DNA of 50,897 nucleotides, taken from Candidatus Nitrosopumilus sp. (GTDB lineage Archaea; Thermoproteota; Nitrososphaeria; Nitrososphaerales; Nitrosopumilaceae). This document shows, in pieces, positions 1 through 9,556 of this stretch. The notes below the pieces were generated by a model. That model did no database searches and was not told where the DNA came from. It saw only the letters and a list, made by a program, of their open reading frames with translations. Made by a program: the position numbers and the translations under genes. The stretch spans positions 1 to 50,897 of the forward strand of contig JAONKT010000002.1 in NCBI GenBank assembly GCA_028377625.1, in the 5' to 3' direction. The first letter of the stretch is position 1. Each line of letters opens with the position of its first letter.

Positions 1-775
1 TCTTTGAAGATCTACCATATGGTAAATCTGTAACAATACCATCAAAATTATTTGAAATTTTAATCAATTCTTGAAAATCTGATTTAAAAATTTTTGATTT
101 ATAATTATTAAAGTTAAGATTTTCTTTACTTATCTCACACATTTTTTCATCAAAGTCTATTCCTATTGCATTGATACCCATAGATTCAGATTCTAGTAAT
201 GTTGTGCCTGTACCACAAAATGGATCACATAAAGTTTGCCCTTTTTTCAATCCAATTAAATTTATCATAACTCTTGTCAATTTCCAATCTAATTCATGAG
301 GATATTTTTTACTTTTTTTAGGACGTTTCATTATTACATTTTTTTCTGCAAACCCAAAAAAATTTTCTTTATTTGTAAAAATCAGATATACTGTGATATC
401 AGGATTTTTCAAATTTACTTTTGCATGAGTAAATTTTGATATCATATCACCCATAGATTTTTCCAATTCTAATGTATTCAATTGATTTGCTGATAAATTA
501 ACTACTCTGCATACAAAACTTTTTGTATTTTTTAGAACTTGAAAATTTTCTTCATCTAAAAATAATCCTGACATTTTTCTCAATATTTGTCCAGAAGTTT
601 TTACAAATGTTGCACGTTCTGAAATTTTTTTCCAATTAGTTTTTGATTGAATAATTACTAGATTTGAAATTACTTTTATTTTTGCAAATCTATCATACAT
701 TTTTACTATTGCAATTATTTCATCAATTGCAAGTTCTAAATAGTCTTTAGATAAAATAAAAAAACTTTCTGGCAT
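1..775 (-). CDS. THUMP/Trm11-type tRNA (guanine-N2) methyltransferase, partial (C-terminus off the left edge)
   Basis: Reverse-strand reading from ATG at 775 gives MPESFFILSKDYLELAIDEIIAIVK...LCDPFCGTGTTLLESESMGINAIGIDFDEKMCEISKENL...FDGIVTDLPYGRSSK: SAM motif DPFCGTGT and catalytic TDLPYG typical of UPF0020/Trm11. Not in the ORF track because it is truncated. Confidence 0.88.
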   Translation of the reverse strand, partial: MPESFFILSKDYLELAIDEIIAIVKMYDRFAKIKVISNLVIIQSKTNWKKISERATFVKTSGQILRKMSGLFLDEENFQVLKNTKSFVCRVVNLSANQLNTLELEKSMGDMISKFTHAKVNLKNPDITVYLIFTNKENFFGFAEKNVIMKRPKKSKKYPHELDWKLTRVMINLIGLKKGQTLCDPFCGTGTTLLESESMGINAIGIDFDEKMCEISKENLNFNNYKSKIFKSDFQELIKISNNFDGIVTDLPYGRSSK

Positions 776-1653
776 TACATTATTGCCTTTGCAATAGCCT
801 TTGAAATATCTACTTTTGATGTTTTTCCTGGAATTGTATTTGTACTAATGATATTTGTAACTCCTGCTTTCTTTATTTTCTTTTCAGCATCATTCATTAG
901 TAATGCATGCGTACATGCAACATAGATTTTTTTACATTTTTGCTTTTTAAGAAATTGTGTAGCTTTGATAATGCTACCACCTGTACTTATCATATCATCA
1001 ACTAATATTAAATCTCTATTTTTAACTTGTTTTAGATTTTTTGTTTTAATTTTTACTGTACCTGTTTTTCTACTTCTTATTTTCTCTAGTGCGATATAAT
1101 CTAAATTGAATTCCTTTGCAAATTGCCTTGCCCTTTCTTTCCCTCCTTGATCTGGTGATACAACTAAGGGATTTTTTAGCCTCAATTTCTTAAAATATCT
1201 AACCAGATCTGGAATTGCAGTAATGTTTTTTGTTTTAATCTTAAAGTAGTTTAATCCCATTACACTATGAATATCAACAACAATTATTTTTGATGCCCCT
1301 GCACCCTTGAATAATTTACCGAGTACTTTCATGGTAACTATTTCTCCTGATAGAAATTCTCTATCTTGTCTTGCATATCCCATATATGGAATTACTACAA
1401 CTACTTCTGATGAATTTTCTTTAGCTTTAGTGATTAATGATAATGCTTGAACTAAGTTAGTATCAACAGGTGGGTAAATTGATTGTACCACAATAGATTT
1501 CTTTTTTGATATTTTTCCAACTAATGTAATTTTACTTTCACCATCAGGAAATACTCTAATTTCTGATTTTACAAAATTTGCTTTAATTTTTTTAGATAAT
1601 TCTTTTGCTAAATTTTCAGAAGATTTTCCTGAAATTACTGTTAATTTACTCAA
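775..1653 (-). CDS. prs: Ribose-phosphate pyrophosphokinase
   Basis: RQDREF, VSPDQGGKERA, DLILVDDMISTGGSI PRPP-binding motif; stop overlaps the start of the downstream methyltransferase. Confidence 0.95.
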   Translation of the reverse strand: MSKLTVISGKSSENLAKELSKKIKANFVKSEIRVFPDGESKITLVGKISKKKSIVVQSIYPPVDTNLVQALSLITKAKENSSEVVVVIPYMGYARQDREFLSGEIVTMKVLGKLFKGAGASKIIVVDIHSVMGLNYFKIKTKNITAIPDLVRYFKKLRLKNPLVVSPDQGGKERARQFAKEFNLDYIALEKIRSRKTGTVKIKTKNLKQVKNRDLILVDDMISTGGSIIKATQFLKKQKCKKIYVACTHALLMNDAEKKIKKAGVTNIISTNTIPGKTSKVDISKAIAKAIM

Positions 1654-1700
1654 TAAGAAAATATGATTTGAAGGGATTCTTAAGTTTTGAGAAATTATTT

Positions 1701-3434
1701 CTATTCGTCGCCTTCTCCACGACCTATATCGCCTAATCCATACTCATCAATTACTTTATTTCTAAACTCTTCTTTTTCATCAATTTCTTTTTGCTCTTTC
1801 TTTTCGTCCCCTTGATATACAGTTCTAATTGGCCATGGTATTCTAATATCATATTTCTTGAACTCTTCATACATAATCATCCTTAGATCAGTTTTTGTTT
1901 TAAACTGGGCCCCATAATCTTTAACGTATAACCACATTGAAAAATCTAATGCGGAATCGTTGAATTGATTAAATCTTACCACTGGTTGTGAAATATCTAC
2001 GTGTAAATCCTTGTCACATCCACAACTTGATTTATTTTCATCTAAGTATGAACATCTGTTTTGTCTAACTAGGTGTCTTCCTTTACCATCTTTAATTTCA
2101 ATCATGCCACGTTTTCCAATTTTTACTAAAATTGCTGCAACTTGTTTAGGATCATTAAGATATGAAACACCTACAGTAACTACTGCAGGAACAAGTTTGT
2201 TTTCTTTTGTATAGTTGATAATTTGTGCTGTTACCAATTGTCTTGTAGGAATTATTGCTACAGACTCATGTAATCCATCTCTAACATATGTAACTCTAGG
2301 AGTAATTTTATGGACATATCCATTATATCCTGACTCCAATTGCACTCTTTCACCTTCTTTGAAAATATTGTCTTTTCTGATCATTAAATATGCAAAATAA
2401 TTTTGCATTGTTTCTTGTAATGCTAAACCAATACCAATGGCAAGTCCTCCTGTTGCAGTAGCTAATACAAACAAATCTACTCCCCACCAGGATACAACTC
2501 CAAGAATTGTTGCAGCAAAAATTCCTACAGGTAAAATTTGTTTAAATGATTTAGGAATTCCTTCTCTTTTTTTACGTGCGTATCCTACTGGTCGAGAACT
2601 TGGAATTAATGGCTCAAAACCATTTAACCTTTTTTCTTCTCTCCAAATATCAATTGCAAATATTTCATCTGGTTTTGCACCAGGTTTTAATTTTCTTCCT
2701 GATTGATTATTTCCAGTAATACAATTGTTAAAATATTTTAAATATTTCTTTCTTTCAGATTCTTTCCATTTTTCAAATGGATTAGTTACTAATTTTTCAT
2801 AACTTCCAATGGGATTTCCTTTTGAAGTGCGATACTGTTCTAACTTCATGATTCCTTCTTTTGTTTTACGGAGATTTTTAAATTCTTCGTCAGTAAAATC
2901 TTCAGGTGTTATAGTTGGTGGAATCCATTTGTATAATTTATGAAAAAGATCATCATCATCTGAAAAACCTTGCATATCATACCAAACTTGAAAATCTTGT
3001 TTTTCGAGAATTGATTTATCTCGTTTTGTAAGCATGATTGGAATTAAATGAGAAATTGTATAACCAATAACCAGAATGTTGAAAGTGTTGAGAATCTTTG
3101 CAAAAGTTTCTTCAGGAGTTAATTCCATTGTTGATAAATTTGTATCATTTTCAAATAATTCTGAAGTTTGAATATATGCATTAGTTGATGAGATTAAAGC
3201 AATTGCAAAAAATGGCAATACTGCATTTTGTACAAATTTTGATAAGTGTGGTCTAGTGTAAAATATTTTTTTTGATTTTATTAATGAGGAGAATGTTCTA
3301 TATGCAGCAACAATAATTATAATTCCAACTATCATTATGATGAAAGCTAATTGAAGTGATTCTGATGACGCCAATAATTGTGAAACAGTATCAAATTCAC
3401 CAACTGAAATTTGTGAAATATCTCCTTCGGCCAT
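1701..3434 (-). CDS. MscS-family mechanosensitive ion channel
   Basis: Several TM helices plus MscS core (ATATGGLAIGIGLALQETMQNYFAYLMIRKDNIFKEGERVQLESGYNGYVHKITPRVTYVRD). Confidence 0.88.
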   Translation of the reverse strand: MAEGDISQISVGEFDTVSQLLASSESLQLAFIIMIVGIIIIVAAYRTFSSLIKSKKIFYTRPHLSKFVQNAVLPFFAIALISSTNAYIQTSELFENDTNLSTMELTPEETFAKILNTFNILVIGYTISHLIPIMLTKRDKSILEKQDFQVWYDMQGFSDDDDLFHKLYKWIPPTITPEDFTDEEFKNLRKTKEGIMKLEQYRTSKGNPIGSYEKLVTNPFEKWKESERKKYLKYFNNCITGNNQSGRKLKPGAKPDEIFAIDIWREEKRLNGFEPLIPSSRPVGYARKKREGIPKSFKQILPVGIFAATILGVVSWWGVDLFVLATATGGLAIGIGLALQETMQNYFAYLMIRKDNIFKEGERVQLESGYNGYVHKITPRVTYVRDGLHESVAIIPTRQLVTAQIINYTKENKLVPAVVTVGVSYLNDPKQVAAILVKIGKRGMIEIKDGKGRHLVRQNRCSYLDENKSSCGCDKDLHVDISQPVVRFNQFNDSALDFSMWLYVKDYGAQFKTKTDLRMIMYEEFKKYDIRIPWPIRTVYQGDEKKEQKEIDEKEEFRNKVIDEYGLGDIGRGEGDE

Positions 3435-3579
3435 AATTTGTCTTGTTACTTAGTTTAATTTTCTAGAATAAAATGTTAAGCCATTTTGATTATTTAAAAA
3501 GAAAAATTCAACAATTTTTCATTTTTTCACGCCTAGAATTGTTGTAACATTTAACAAGGGTAAGGGCACTAATTACAAA

Positions 3580-4926
3580 ATGACCTATCAAAAATCAATA
3601 TGGAAAGATACCCCTTCCATGAAATCTTATACATTATCTAACTTTCGTCAACTTCCACAAATTCAACAACTTTCTGAAGAAAAACAGTTTGAAATGGAAG
3701 TTGTAGGAAATGTTTTACCTTTTAAAGCAAATAACTATGTAGTTGAACAATTAATTGATTGGAATAATATACCAAATGATCCAATTTTTGTTTTAACATT
3801 TCCTCAAAAAGGAATGTTGAAACCTGAGCATTATGAAAAAATGTCTACTGCATTAAAAAATAATGCTGATAAAAAAGAAATAGCAACCATTGCAAATGAA
3901 ATTCGTTTACAATTAAATCCACACCCAGCAGGTCAAATGGAACTTAACGTTCCAACATTAAAAGATGGAACTAAACTCTATGGTATGCAACACAAGTACA
4001 AAGAAACTTGTCTTTTTTTCCCTAGTCAAAGTCAAACATGCCATGCATATTGTAGCTTCTGTTTTAGATGGCCACAATTTGTTGGTATGGATGAAATGAA
4101 ATTTGCAATGCAAGAAGGTGAACAACTAGTTCAATATGTTAGAGAACACCCTGAAATTACTGATGTATTATTTACTGGTGGTGATCCAATGATCATGAAA
4201 GCAAAAATTTTCTCAAAATATATTGATACTTTAATTGAAGCAAATCTTCCAAATCTTAAAACTATTAGAATTGGAACAAAAGCACTAGCATATTGGCCTT
4301 ACAAATTTTTAACAGATTCAGATTCTCAAGAAATGTTAGATATTTTTAAGAAAATCACTGATAGTGGGTTACATCTTGCATTTATGGCTCATTTTAATCA
4401 TCTAAATGAATTATCTACTGATGCTGTAAAAGATGCAATTAAAGAAGTACGAAAAACAGGGGCTCAAATTAGAACTCAATCACCGCTTTTAACACATATC
4501 AACGATGATGCAGAAATGTGGGCAAAAATGTGGACAAAACAAGTTGAATTAGGTTGTATACCATACTACATGTTTGTAGTAAGAGATACAGGGGCTCAAC
4601 ATTACTTTGGAATTTCTTTAGTTAAAGCACATGAAATTTACAAAAAAGCATATTCTTCAGTAAGTGGAATAGCAAGAACTGTTCGTGGACCAAGCATGTC
4701 TGCTACACCTGGTAAAGTCCACGTAATGGGTACTACAACTGTAAATAATGAAAAAGTAATAGTTTTGAGGTTCATACAAGGCCGAAATCCTGATTGGGTT
4801 GATATTCCATTTTTTGCAAAATATGATGAAAATGCAATTTGGTTAGACGATTTAGAACCTATTTCTGATGAAAAATTCTTTTTTGAAGAGGGCATGATGG
4901 AATTTCAAAAAACTAAACTAAATTGA
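3580..4926 (+). CDS. KamA/lysine 2,3-aminomutase-family radical SAM protein
   Basis: Radical SAM cysteine motif CHAYCSFC (CX3CX2C), FTGGDPMIM, IRIGTKALAYWPYK, C-terminal ATPGKVHVMG possibly equivalent to the KamA PLP-lysine segment. Confidence 0.85.
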   Translation: MTYQKSIWKDTPSMKSYTLSNFRQLPQIQQLSEEKQFEMEVVGNVLPFKANNYVVEQLIDWNNIPNDPIFVLTFPQKGMLKPEHYEKMSTALKNNADKKEIATIANEIRLQLNPHPAGQMELNVPTLKDGTKLYGMQHKYKETCLFFPSQSQTCHAYCSFCFRWPQFVGMDEMKFAMQEGEQLVQYVREHPEITDVLFTGGDPMIMKAKIFSKYIDTLIEANLPNLKTIRIGTKALAYWPYKFLTDSDSQEMLDIFKKITDSGLHLAFMAHFNHLNELSTDAVKDAIKEVRKTGAQIRTQSPLLTHINDDAEMWAKMWTKQVELGCIPYYMFVVRDTGAQHYFGISLVKAHEIYKKAYSSVSGIARTVRGPSMSATPGKVHVMGTTTVNNEKVIVLRFIQGRNPDWVDIPFFAKYDENAIWLDDLEPISDEKFFFEEGMMEFQKTKLN

Positions 4927-5013
4927 GACTAATTACCATAAAATTTACCTGACTTGATTGACAATTCTATCTTACTAGATAATATTAGTAAAATAATTTT
5001 TAAAATACAATAA

Positions 5014-6459
5014 TTGGATACTAAACAAGTTTTACAAACTATACAAGATGAAAACATATCTTTCATTGATTTTTGGTTTGTAGATATTTTTGGTGAACTT
5101 CATAATGTTGGGATGCCAAGCTATGCAATTGATGAAAATAGTTTTGTAAACGGTCTTGAAAAATTAGATGCTAGTTCAATTGTTGGATTTAAATCTGTAA
5201 ATAATTCTGATATGATTTTAATGCCTGATCCAAATTCATTTAAAATTTTACCCAATGATTATGATCCTGGACATAGAAAAAATGCACGCATATTTTGTGA
5301 TCTTTATGATGGTAGTACAAGAAAAGAATCACGATATAATAGAGATTCTCGAGGAATTGCACATAAGGCAGCTGAAAAACTAGGAGAATTTGGTTTTACT
5401 CATACAAACTGGGGTCCAGAAATAGAATTTTTTGTTTTTGATTCCATCAATGTTTACCCATCTCCTTATGCAGCAACTCATTCCGGTGGAGGTTCTGGTT
5501 ATTCCATTGAATCTAAAGAATCACCTTGGGCTAAAGGAAATGTTAGTACTGCAATCGATATCAAAGAAGGGTATTATCCATCACAACCAAAAGATACACT
5601 TGAAGGATTTCGAAAGGATGTATGTGATGATTTGTATAATTATTTTGGAATAAAAATTGAAGCTGAACATCATGAAGTTGCAACTTCTGGTCAATGTGAA
5701 ATCAATTTAGTTTATGATGAGATGATTGGTATGGCAGATAATGTAATTGCAGTTAAAAATTTAGTTAAAGTAAAAGCTAAAAGAAAAAATAAAGTTGCAA
5801 CTTTCATGCCAAAACCAATTTTTGGTGATAATGCATCAGCTATGCATACACATCAAAGCTTATGGAAAGAAAATAGTAATGTGATGTATGATCAAGATGA
5901 TCAAGTTGCACAAATGAGTCAAACTGGTAGATACTATGTTGGTGGAATTCTAAATCATGCATCAGCATTATGTGCAATTTCAAATCCTACTACTAATTCT
6001 TACAAACGTCTCGTTCCTGGATTTGAAGCACCGGTGAATGTTTGTTGGGGATTAGCAAATCGATCTACTGCGATCAGAATTCCAATGTATAATAGAAATC
6101 AAGAAAAAAGTAAAAGGATAGAATATCGTGTGCCTGATCCAACTGCAAATATCTATCTTTTAGAGGCTGCACTACTTTTAGCAGGATTAGATGGAATTAA
6201 AAATAAAATTGATCCTGGTGATCCTATTGAAGAAAATGTATACAAACTTTCTTCAGAAAAGAAAAGAGAATATAATATTGGTTCTTTACCAGTTTCATTA
6301 AAAGGTTCATTAGATTCTCTTGCAAGTGATTCTAAATTTTTAGAACAAGTCTTTACATCTGATTTTCTAGAAACATATTCTGAATTAAAATATAAAGAAT
6401 ATACTGCATTTGCACAAACACCCACAGCTTGGGAAGTTTCAATGTATGCAGATGCATAA
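5014..6459 (+). CDS. glnA: Glutamine synthetase (type I family)
   Basis: WGPEIEFFVF, AEHHEVATSGQCEI, NASAMHTHQSLWK, NRSTAIRIP, KRIEYRVPDPTANIYL; TTG start. Confidence 0.93.
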   Translation: MDTKQVLQTIQDENISFIDFWFVDIFGELHNVGMPSYAIDENSFVNGLEKLDASSIVGFKSVNNSDMILMPDPNSFKILPNDYDPGHRKNARIFCDLYDGSTRKESRYNRDSRGIAHKAAEKLGEFGFTHTNWGPEIEFFVFDSINVYPSPYAATHSGGGSGYSIESKESPWAKGNVSTAIDIKEGYYPSQPKDTLEGFRKDVCDDLYNYFGIKIEAEHHEVATSGQCEINLVYDEMIGMADNVIAVKNLVKVKAKRKNKVATFMPKPIFGDNASAMHTHQSLWKENSNVMYDQDDQVAQMSQTGRYYVGGILNHASALCAISNPTTNSYKRLVPGFEAPVNVCWGLANRSTAIRIPMYNRNQEKSKRIEYRVPDPTANIYLLEAALLLAGLDGIKNKIDPGDPIEENVYKLSSEKKREYNIGSLPVSLKGSLDSLASDSKFLEQVFTSDFLETYSELKYKEYTAFAQTPTAWEVSMYADA

Positions 6460-6512
6460 TTGGTACAAATCTCAAAAAGAACATTTTTAAAATTAGATTT
6501 AATTTTCTCATT

Positions 6513-7190
6513 ATGAAATATTATTTTTTGCTTCTTTCATTATTACTCATTCCAAGCTTTGCTGGAATTGCATATGGACATACAGTTGATGCAGTTGGAG
6601 AATATCGTATAGAAATCGGTTGGATGAATGAACCAGTTATGTCTGGTGAAACAAATGGTCTTGAATTGTACGTTAGTCCGATAATAGATTGTCATGATAT
6701 TTCAATACCTATGGAATGTGCAAACTCACAAGAATTCCAAAATGGAATTGAGGGATTAAAAAAATTATTGAAAATTCAATTTGTATATGATAAAACAGAA
6801 ACAATTACTTTACCTCTAGTAGCTGATCATGATATTCCGGGAAAATACTATGCTTTCATTACTCCAACTGTATCTGGATACTTTCAAGCAAATTTGATTG
6901 GGAAAATTTTAGATACGCCTGTTAACTTATCCATGCATCCACCACCAATTTCAGAAAGATCTTATATTGAATTTCCTGAATCAGCTGATCTTGCATTAAA
7001 TGAAGTAATTAATGATAATACAAAACTTGTTGAACAAATTACTTCTCTAGAAAATAGTATCAAAAATCTAGAAAATTCTAGCAATCAAATTCAGGATGAA
7101 ATAGATGGATTGTATATTATAGTAATGCCCATAGGAATAATTGGTATTATTATAGCTATAATTGCTCTATTAAAAACAAGAAAAAATTAA
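6513..7190 (+). CDS. Exported membrane-anchored protein with C-terminal TM helix
   Basis: Signal peptide MKYYFLLLSLLLIPSFAGIAYGH at internal ATG 6513 (track start 6429 would overlap glnA and precede the signal peptide); C-terminal TM IVMPIGIIGIIIAIIALLK. Confidence 0.72.
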   Translation: MKYYFLLLSLLLIPSFAGIAYGHTVDAVGEYRIEIGWMNEPVMSGETNGLELYVSPIIDCHDISIPMECANSQEFQNGIEGLKKLLKIQFVYDKTETITLPLVADHDIPGKYYAFITPTVSGYFQANLIGKILDTPVNLSMHPPPISERSYIEFPESADLALNEVINDNTKLVEQITSLENSIKNLENSSNQIQDEIDGLYIIVMPIGIIGIIIAIIALLKTRKN

Positions 7191-7298
7191 TTTTATGAGT
7201 AATTTTTTTATATAATTATCCAAATCATTGATATCTTGTTATGTAATAAACTACAAGTATAGTAAAATGGGTACTGATCCTAACTAGGTTGATGAAAA

Positions 7299-8453
7299 AT
7301 GGTTGAATCTAATTATGATATTTTAGGGATTGTAGAAGGAACAACAGAGAAAGAAATTAGAGATGCATTTAGAAGATTAGCTTTACAATTTCATTCTGAT
7401 CGTGGTGGAGAAAATGAACAATTTATTAAAATTAAACAAGCATATGATGATCTAAAAATTGGAAAAAAATATCCAGACACAGATATTGAAAAAATAAAAA
7501 ACTCTAGAGTTTTTTCGGATGAAACTGAAGAAGACGTTAGAAGAAAAAATCAGATTTTAGGTCAAGAATTATCTAAAGAAATGAAAAGTGCTGAAGAATG
7601 GGTTACTGCATTAAATGAATCAAATTCTACAGCAAGTAGATTATTTGGTTCAAAAACTCTCGGTGAAATTGAATTAGAAAGAAAAGCAACTGGTACTTTG
7701 TCCATTAAAGGAAATTTTATGGCTGGAAGTTTAACTTATGATGGTCCAATAATCATGCAAGGAAGTATTACTAGTCCATCGTGGACTCAAGAATTTAAAA
7801 CCAACATACATCTAACTAAAGGAGATTTCAAATTTATTGATCCATTAGAAAATAAATATAAAATTGAAAATGGAGCTAGAATTATTGTAGATAATGGTAA
7901 TGCTGTTATTGGTAATATTTATGGTAGAAAATATAGAGTTGAGGATAAAGAAGGTAGAGTTGGAATTTTTCAAATTCAAGAACATAGAACAAGCATTTCT
8001 GCTCCAAATGGAAAAATTATTGCTGAAGATATTGTAAATACTGTTTCTCTTGATGCTGATACTATCATGGTTCTTAATGTAGAGCAGGATTCAATATTAT
8101 CTGCTCGTGAAATTTTATTTTATGGAGGGAAATTAACTTTTGATTGTATTATTAAATTAAAAGAAAATGGTACAATAAGATTTTTTGAAAATTTTTCTAT
8201 ACAGGGTTTAAGTGGAGACGCAATAATTGAATTAGAAAATGGAAAAAAAATTAGACTCTTTGATCTTAAAACTAAAAAAATCAAAGATTTATCTGATGAA
8301 TTAATTTCAAATAAAGAAAATTATTCCAAAGATGCAACTTTAGTTGGAAATGGCTTTACAATTACATATGACATGCTAAACAATCTTTCAAAAAAACCAG
8401 AAACTAAACAAAAAAGTAGTTGGTCATCAAAATTTGGATTTTCTAAAAAATAG
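7299..8453 (+). CDS. J-domain (DnaJ-like) N-terminus fused to a beta-rich C-terminal region
   Basis: YDILGIVEGTTEKEIRDAFRRLALQFHSDRGGENEQFIKIKQAYDDL is a J-domain with HSD instead of HPD; downstream part is rich in short alternating beta-like segments. Confidence 0.75.
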   Translation: MVESNYDILGIVEGTTEKEIRDAFRRLALQFHSDRGGENEQFIKIKQAYDDLKIGKKYPDTDIEKIKNSRVFSDETEEDVRRKNQILGQELSKEMKSAEEWVTALNESNSTASRLFGSKTLGEIELERKATGTLSIKGNFMAGSLTYDGPIIMQGSITSPSWTQEFKTNIHLTKGDFKFIDPLENKYKIENGARIIVDNGNAVIGNIYGRKYRVEDKEGRVGIFQIQEHRTSISAPNGKIIAEDIVNTVSLDADTIMVLNVEQDSILSAREILFYGGKLTFDCIIKLKENGTIRFFENFSIQGLSGDAIIELENGKKIRLFDLKTKKIKDLSDELISNKENYSKDATLVGNGFTITYDMLNNLSKKPETKQKSSWSSKFGFSKK

Positions 8454-8538
8454 TTAATTTTTTCCTTATTTTGATAAATTGTACATTAAGATAGAAAAAT
8501 AAAATAATAAAAAATAAATTAAAAATTGTAGAACTAAT

Positions 8539-8838
8539 CTAATCGATTAATTCAGTCCAACCTTTAACGAAGACTGAGTCTTTGTGGAGTGGAACTGGTT
8601 GTCCAACAGTAAAGTCCATTGGTCTCATCCAAAAGATTGCTTTTGTTGGGCATACACCGATGCATGCTCCATCAGTAATACATCTCTCTGGGTAAAAGAC
8701 AAATGCTTTACCTCTTTTCCAGCCTTCGACTGGTTTTACTCTAAGGACATCTGGACCAAGTGTTGTACAGATTTCGACACATAGTGCGCATCCGATACAC
8801 ATTTGTTCACTGATGTCTGGAAGTATTGCTACAGGCAT
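8539..8838 (-). CDS. Ferredoxin with two [4Fe-4S]-type cysteine clusters
   Basis: CIGCALCVEIC and CITDGACIGVCPTKAI cysteine motifs. Confidence 0.9.
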   Translation of the reverse strand: MPVAILPDISEQMCIGCALCVEICTTLGPDVLRVKPVEGWKRGKAFVFYPERCITDGACIGVCPTKAIFWMRPMDFTVGQPVPLHKDSVFVKGWTELID

Positions 8839-8954
8839 TATAAAATTAAATCGTGATTTGAGCTTAATATAATTTTCCTAAGTTTATGATGCTATAACGC
8901 TGTTTCAAATTTAATAACGTCGTTTAAAATTAGATCGCTTGAAATTTTATTTTA

Positions 8955-9533
8955 CTATTGATCGATCTTTCTAATTTTAAGATGATTTTGAATTTTTTTG
9001 AGAAAATAGATGTTTGATTTCGGTGATTTCATAATGTGTTTTCCTCCTGGTGACAAAATCCATTCATTATTGTCTTTTTTTCTAGCCATTGCAGTAATTA
9101 CAACTGTGGAATTACTTTGTTTTCCTAAAGATGAAAGTAACATTATACATGAATTAACGAACCTCGCAGATTCCAAATCATCAAACAAATTGTAAATCCC
9201 ATTAAATGAATCAATTATAATTAAAAATTCTTTTTTTGATACTTTAGTAATAATTTCTGATAATTTTTTTTCCCAATTTTGTTTATTTGGTTGAAAAATT
9301 ACTAAATTTTCTCTTTTTTGAATCATTTTAGATTCAATATACCCTGAATATAACAAATCCATATCTACAAAAATAATTGGATTTTGTACAGAATTAATTA
9401 ATTTATTTAAAAATTCAATTTTATGAAAAGAATCTGAACATAATATCAAACTAGGTATGCCTTTACTAAATTCATTTTTGATATTTTCTAAATTACTCTC
9501 TAAAATTATCTCAGGATTTTTATCCAACAACAA
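8955..9533 (-). CDS. RecA/RadB-like fold protein lacking an evident Walker A
   Basis: FLIIIDSFNGIYNLF (Walker B-like) then SSLGKQSNSTVVITAMARKKDNNEWILSPGG resembles the C-terminal RecA/KaiC/RadB core; the expected GxxxxGKT is replaced by GIPSLILCSDSFHKIEFL. Confidence 0.5.
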   Translation of the reverse strand: MLLDKNPEIILESNLENIKNEFSKGIPSLILCSDSFHKIEFLNKLINSVQNPIIFVDMDLLYSGYIESKMIQKRENLVIFQPNKQNWEKKLSEIITKVSKKEFLIIIDSFNGIYNLFDDLESARFVNSCIMLLSSLGKQSNSTVVITAMARKKDNNEWILSPGGKHIMKSPKSNIYFLKKIQNHLKIRKIDQ

Positions 9534-9556
9534 AATAGGATTTTACAGATATAATA

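Noticed and set aside
2011-2706. Three plus-strand ORFs inside the MscS gene
   Set aside because: Antisense to a well-supported coding frame; no motifs.
8584-8784. Plus-strand 66-aa ORF antisense to the ferredoxin
   Set aside because: Shadow ORF over a strongly supported ferredoxin; composition (many Trp/Cys/Phe) is a mirror of the real gene.
8870-8935. Imperfect direct repeat ataacgctgtttcaaattt / ataacgtcgtttaaaatta upstream of the ferredoxin
   Set aside because: Short, imperfect and AT-rich; could be a regulatory site but chance similarity cannot be excluded from one sequence.
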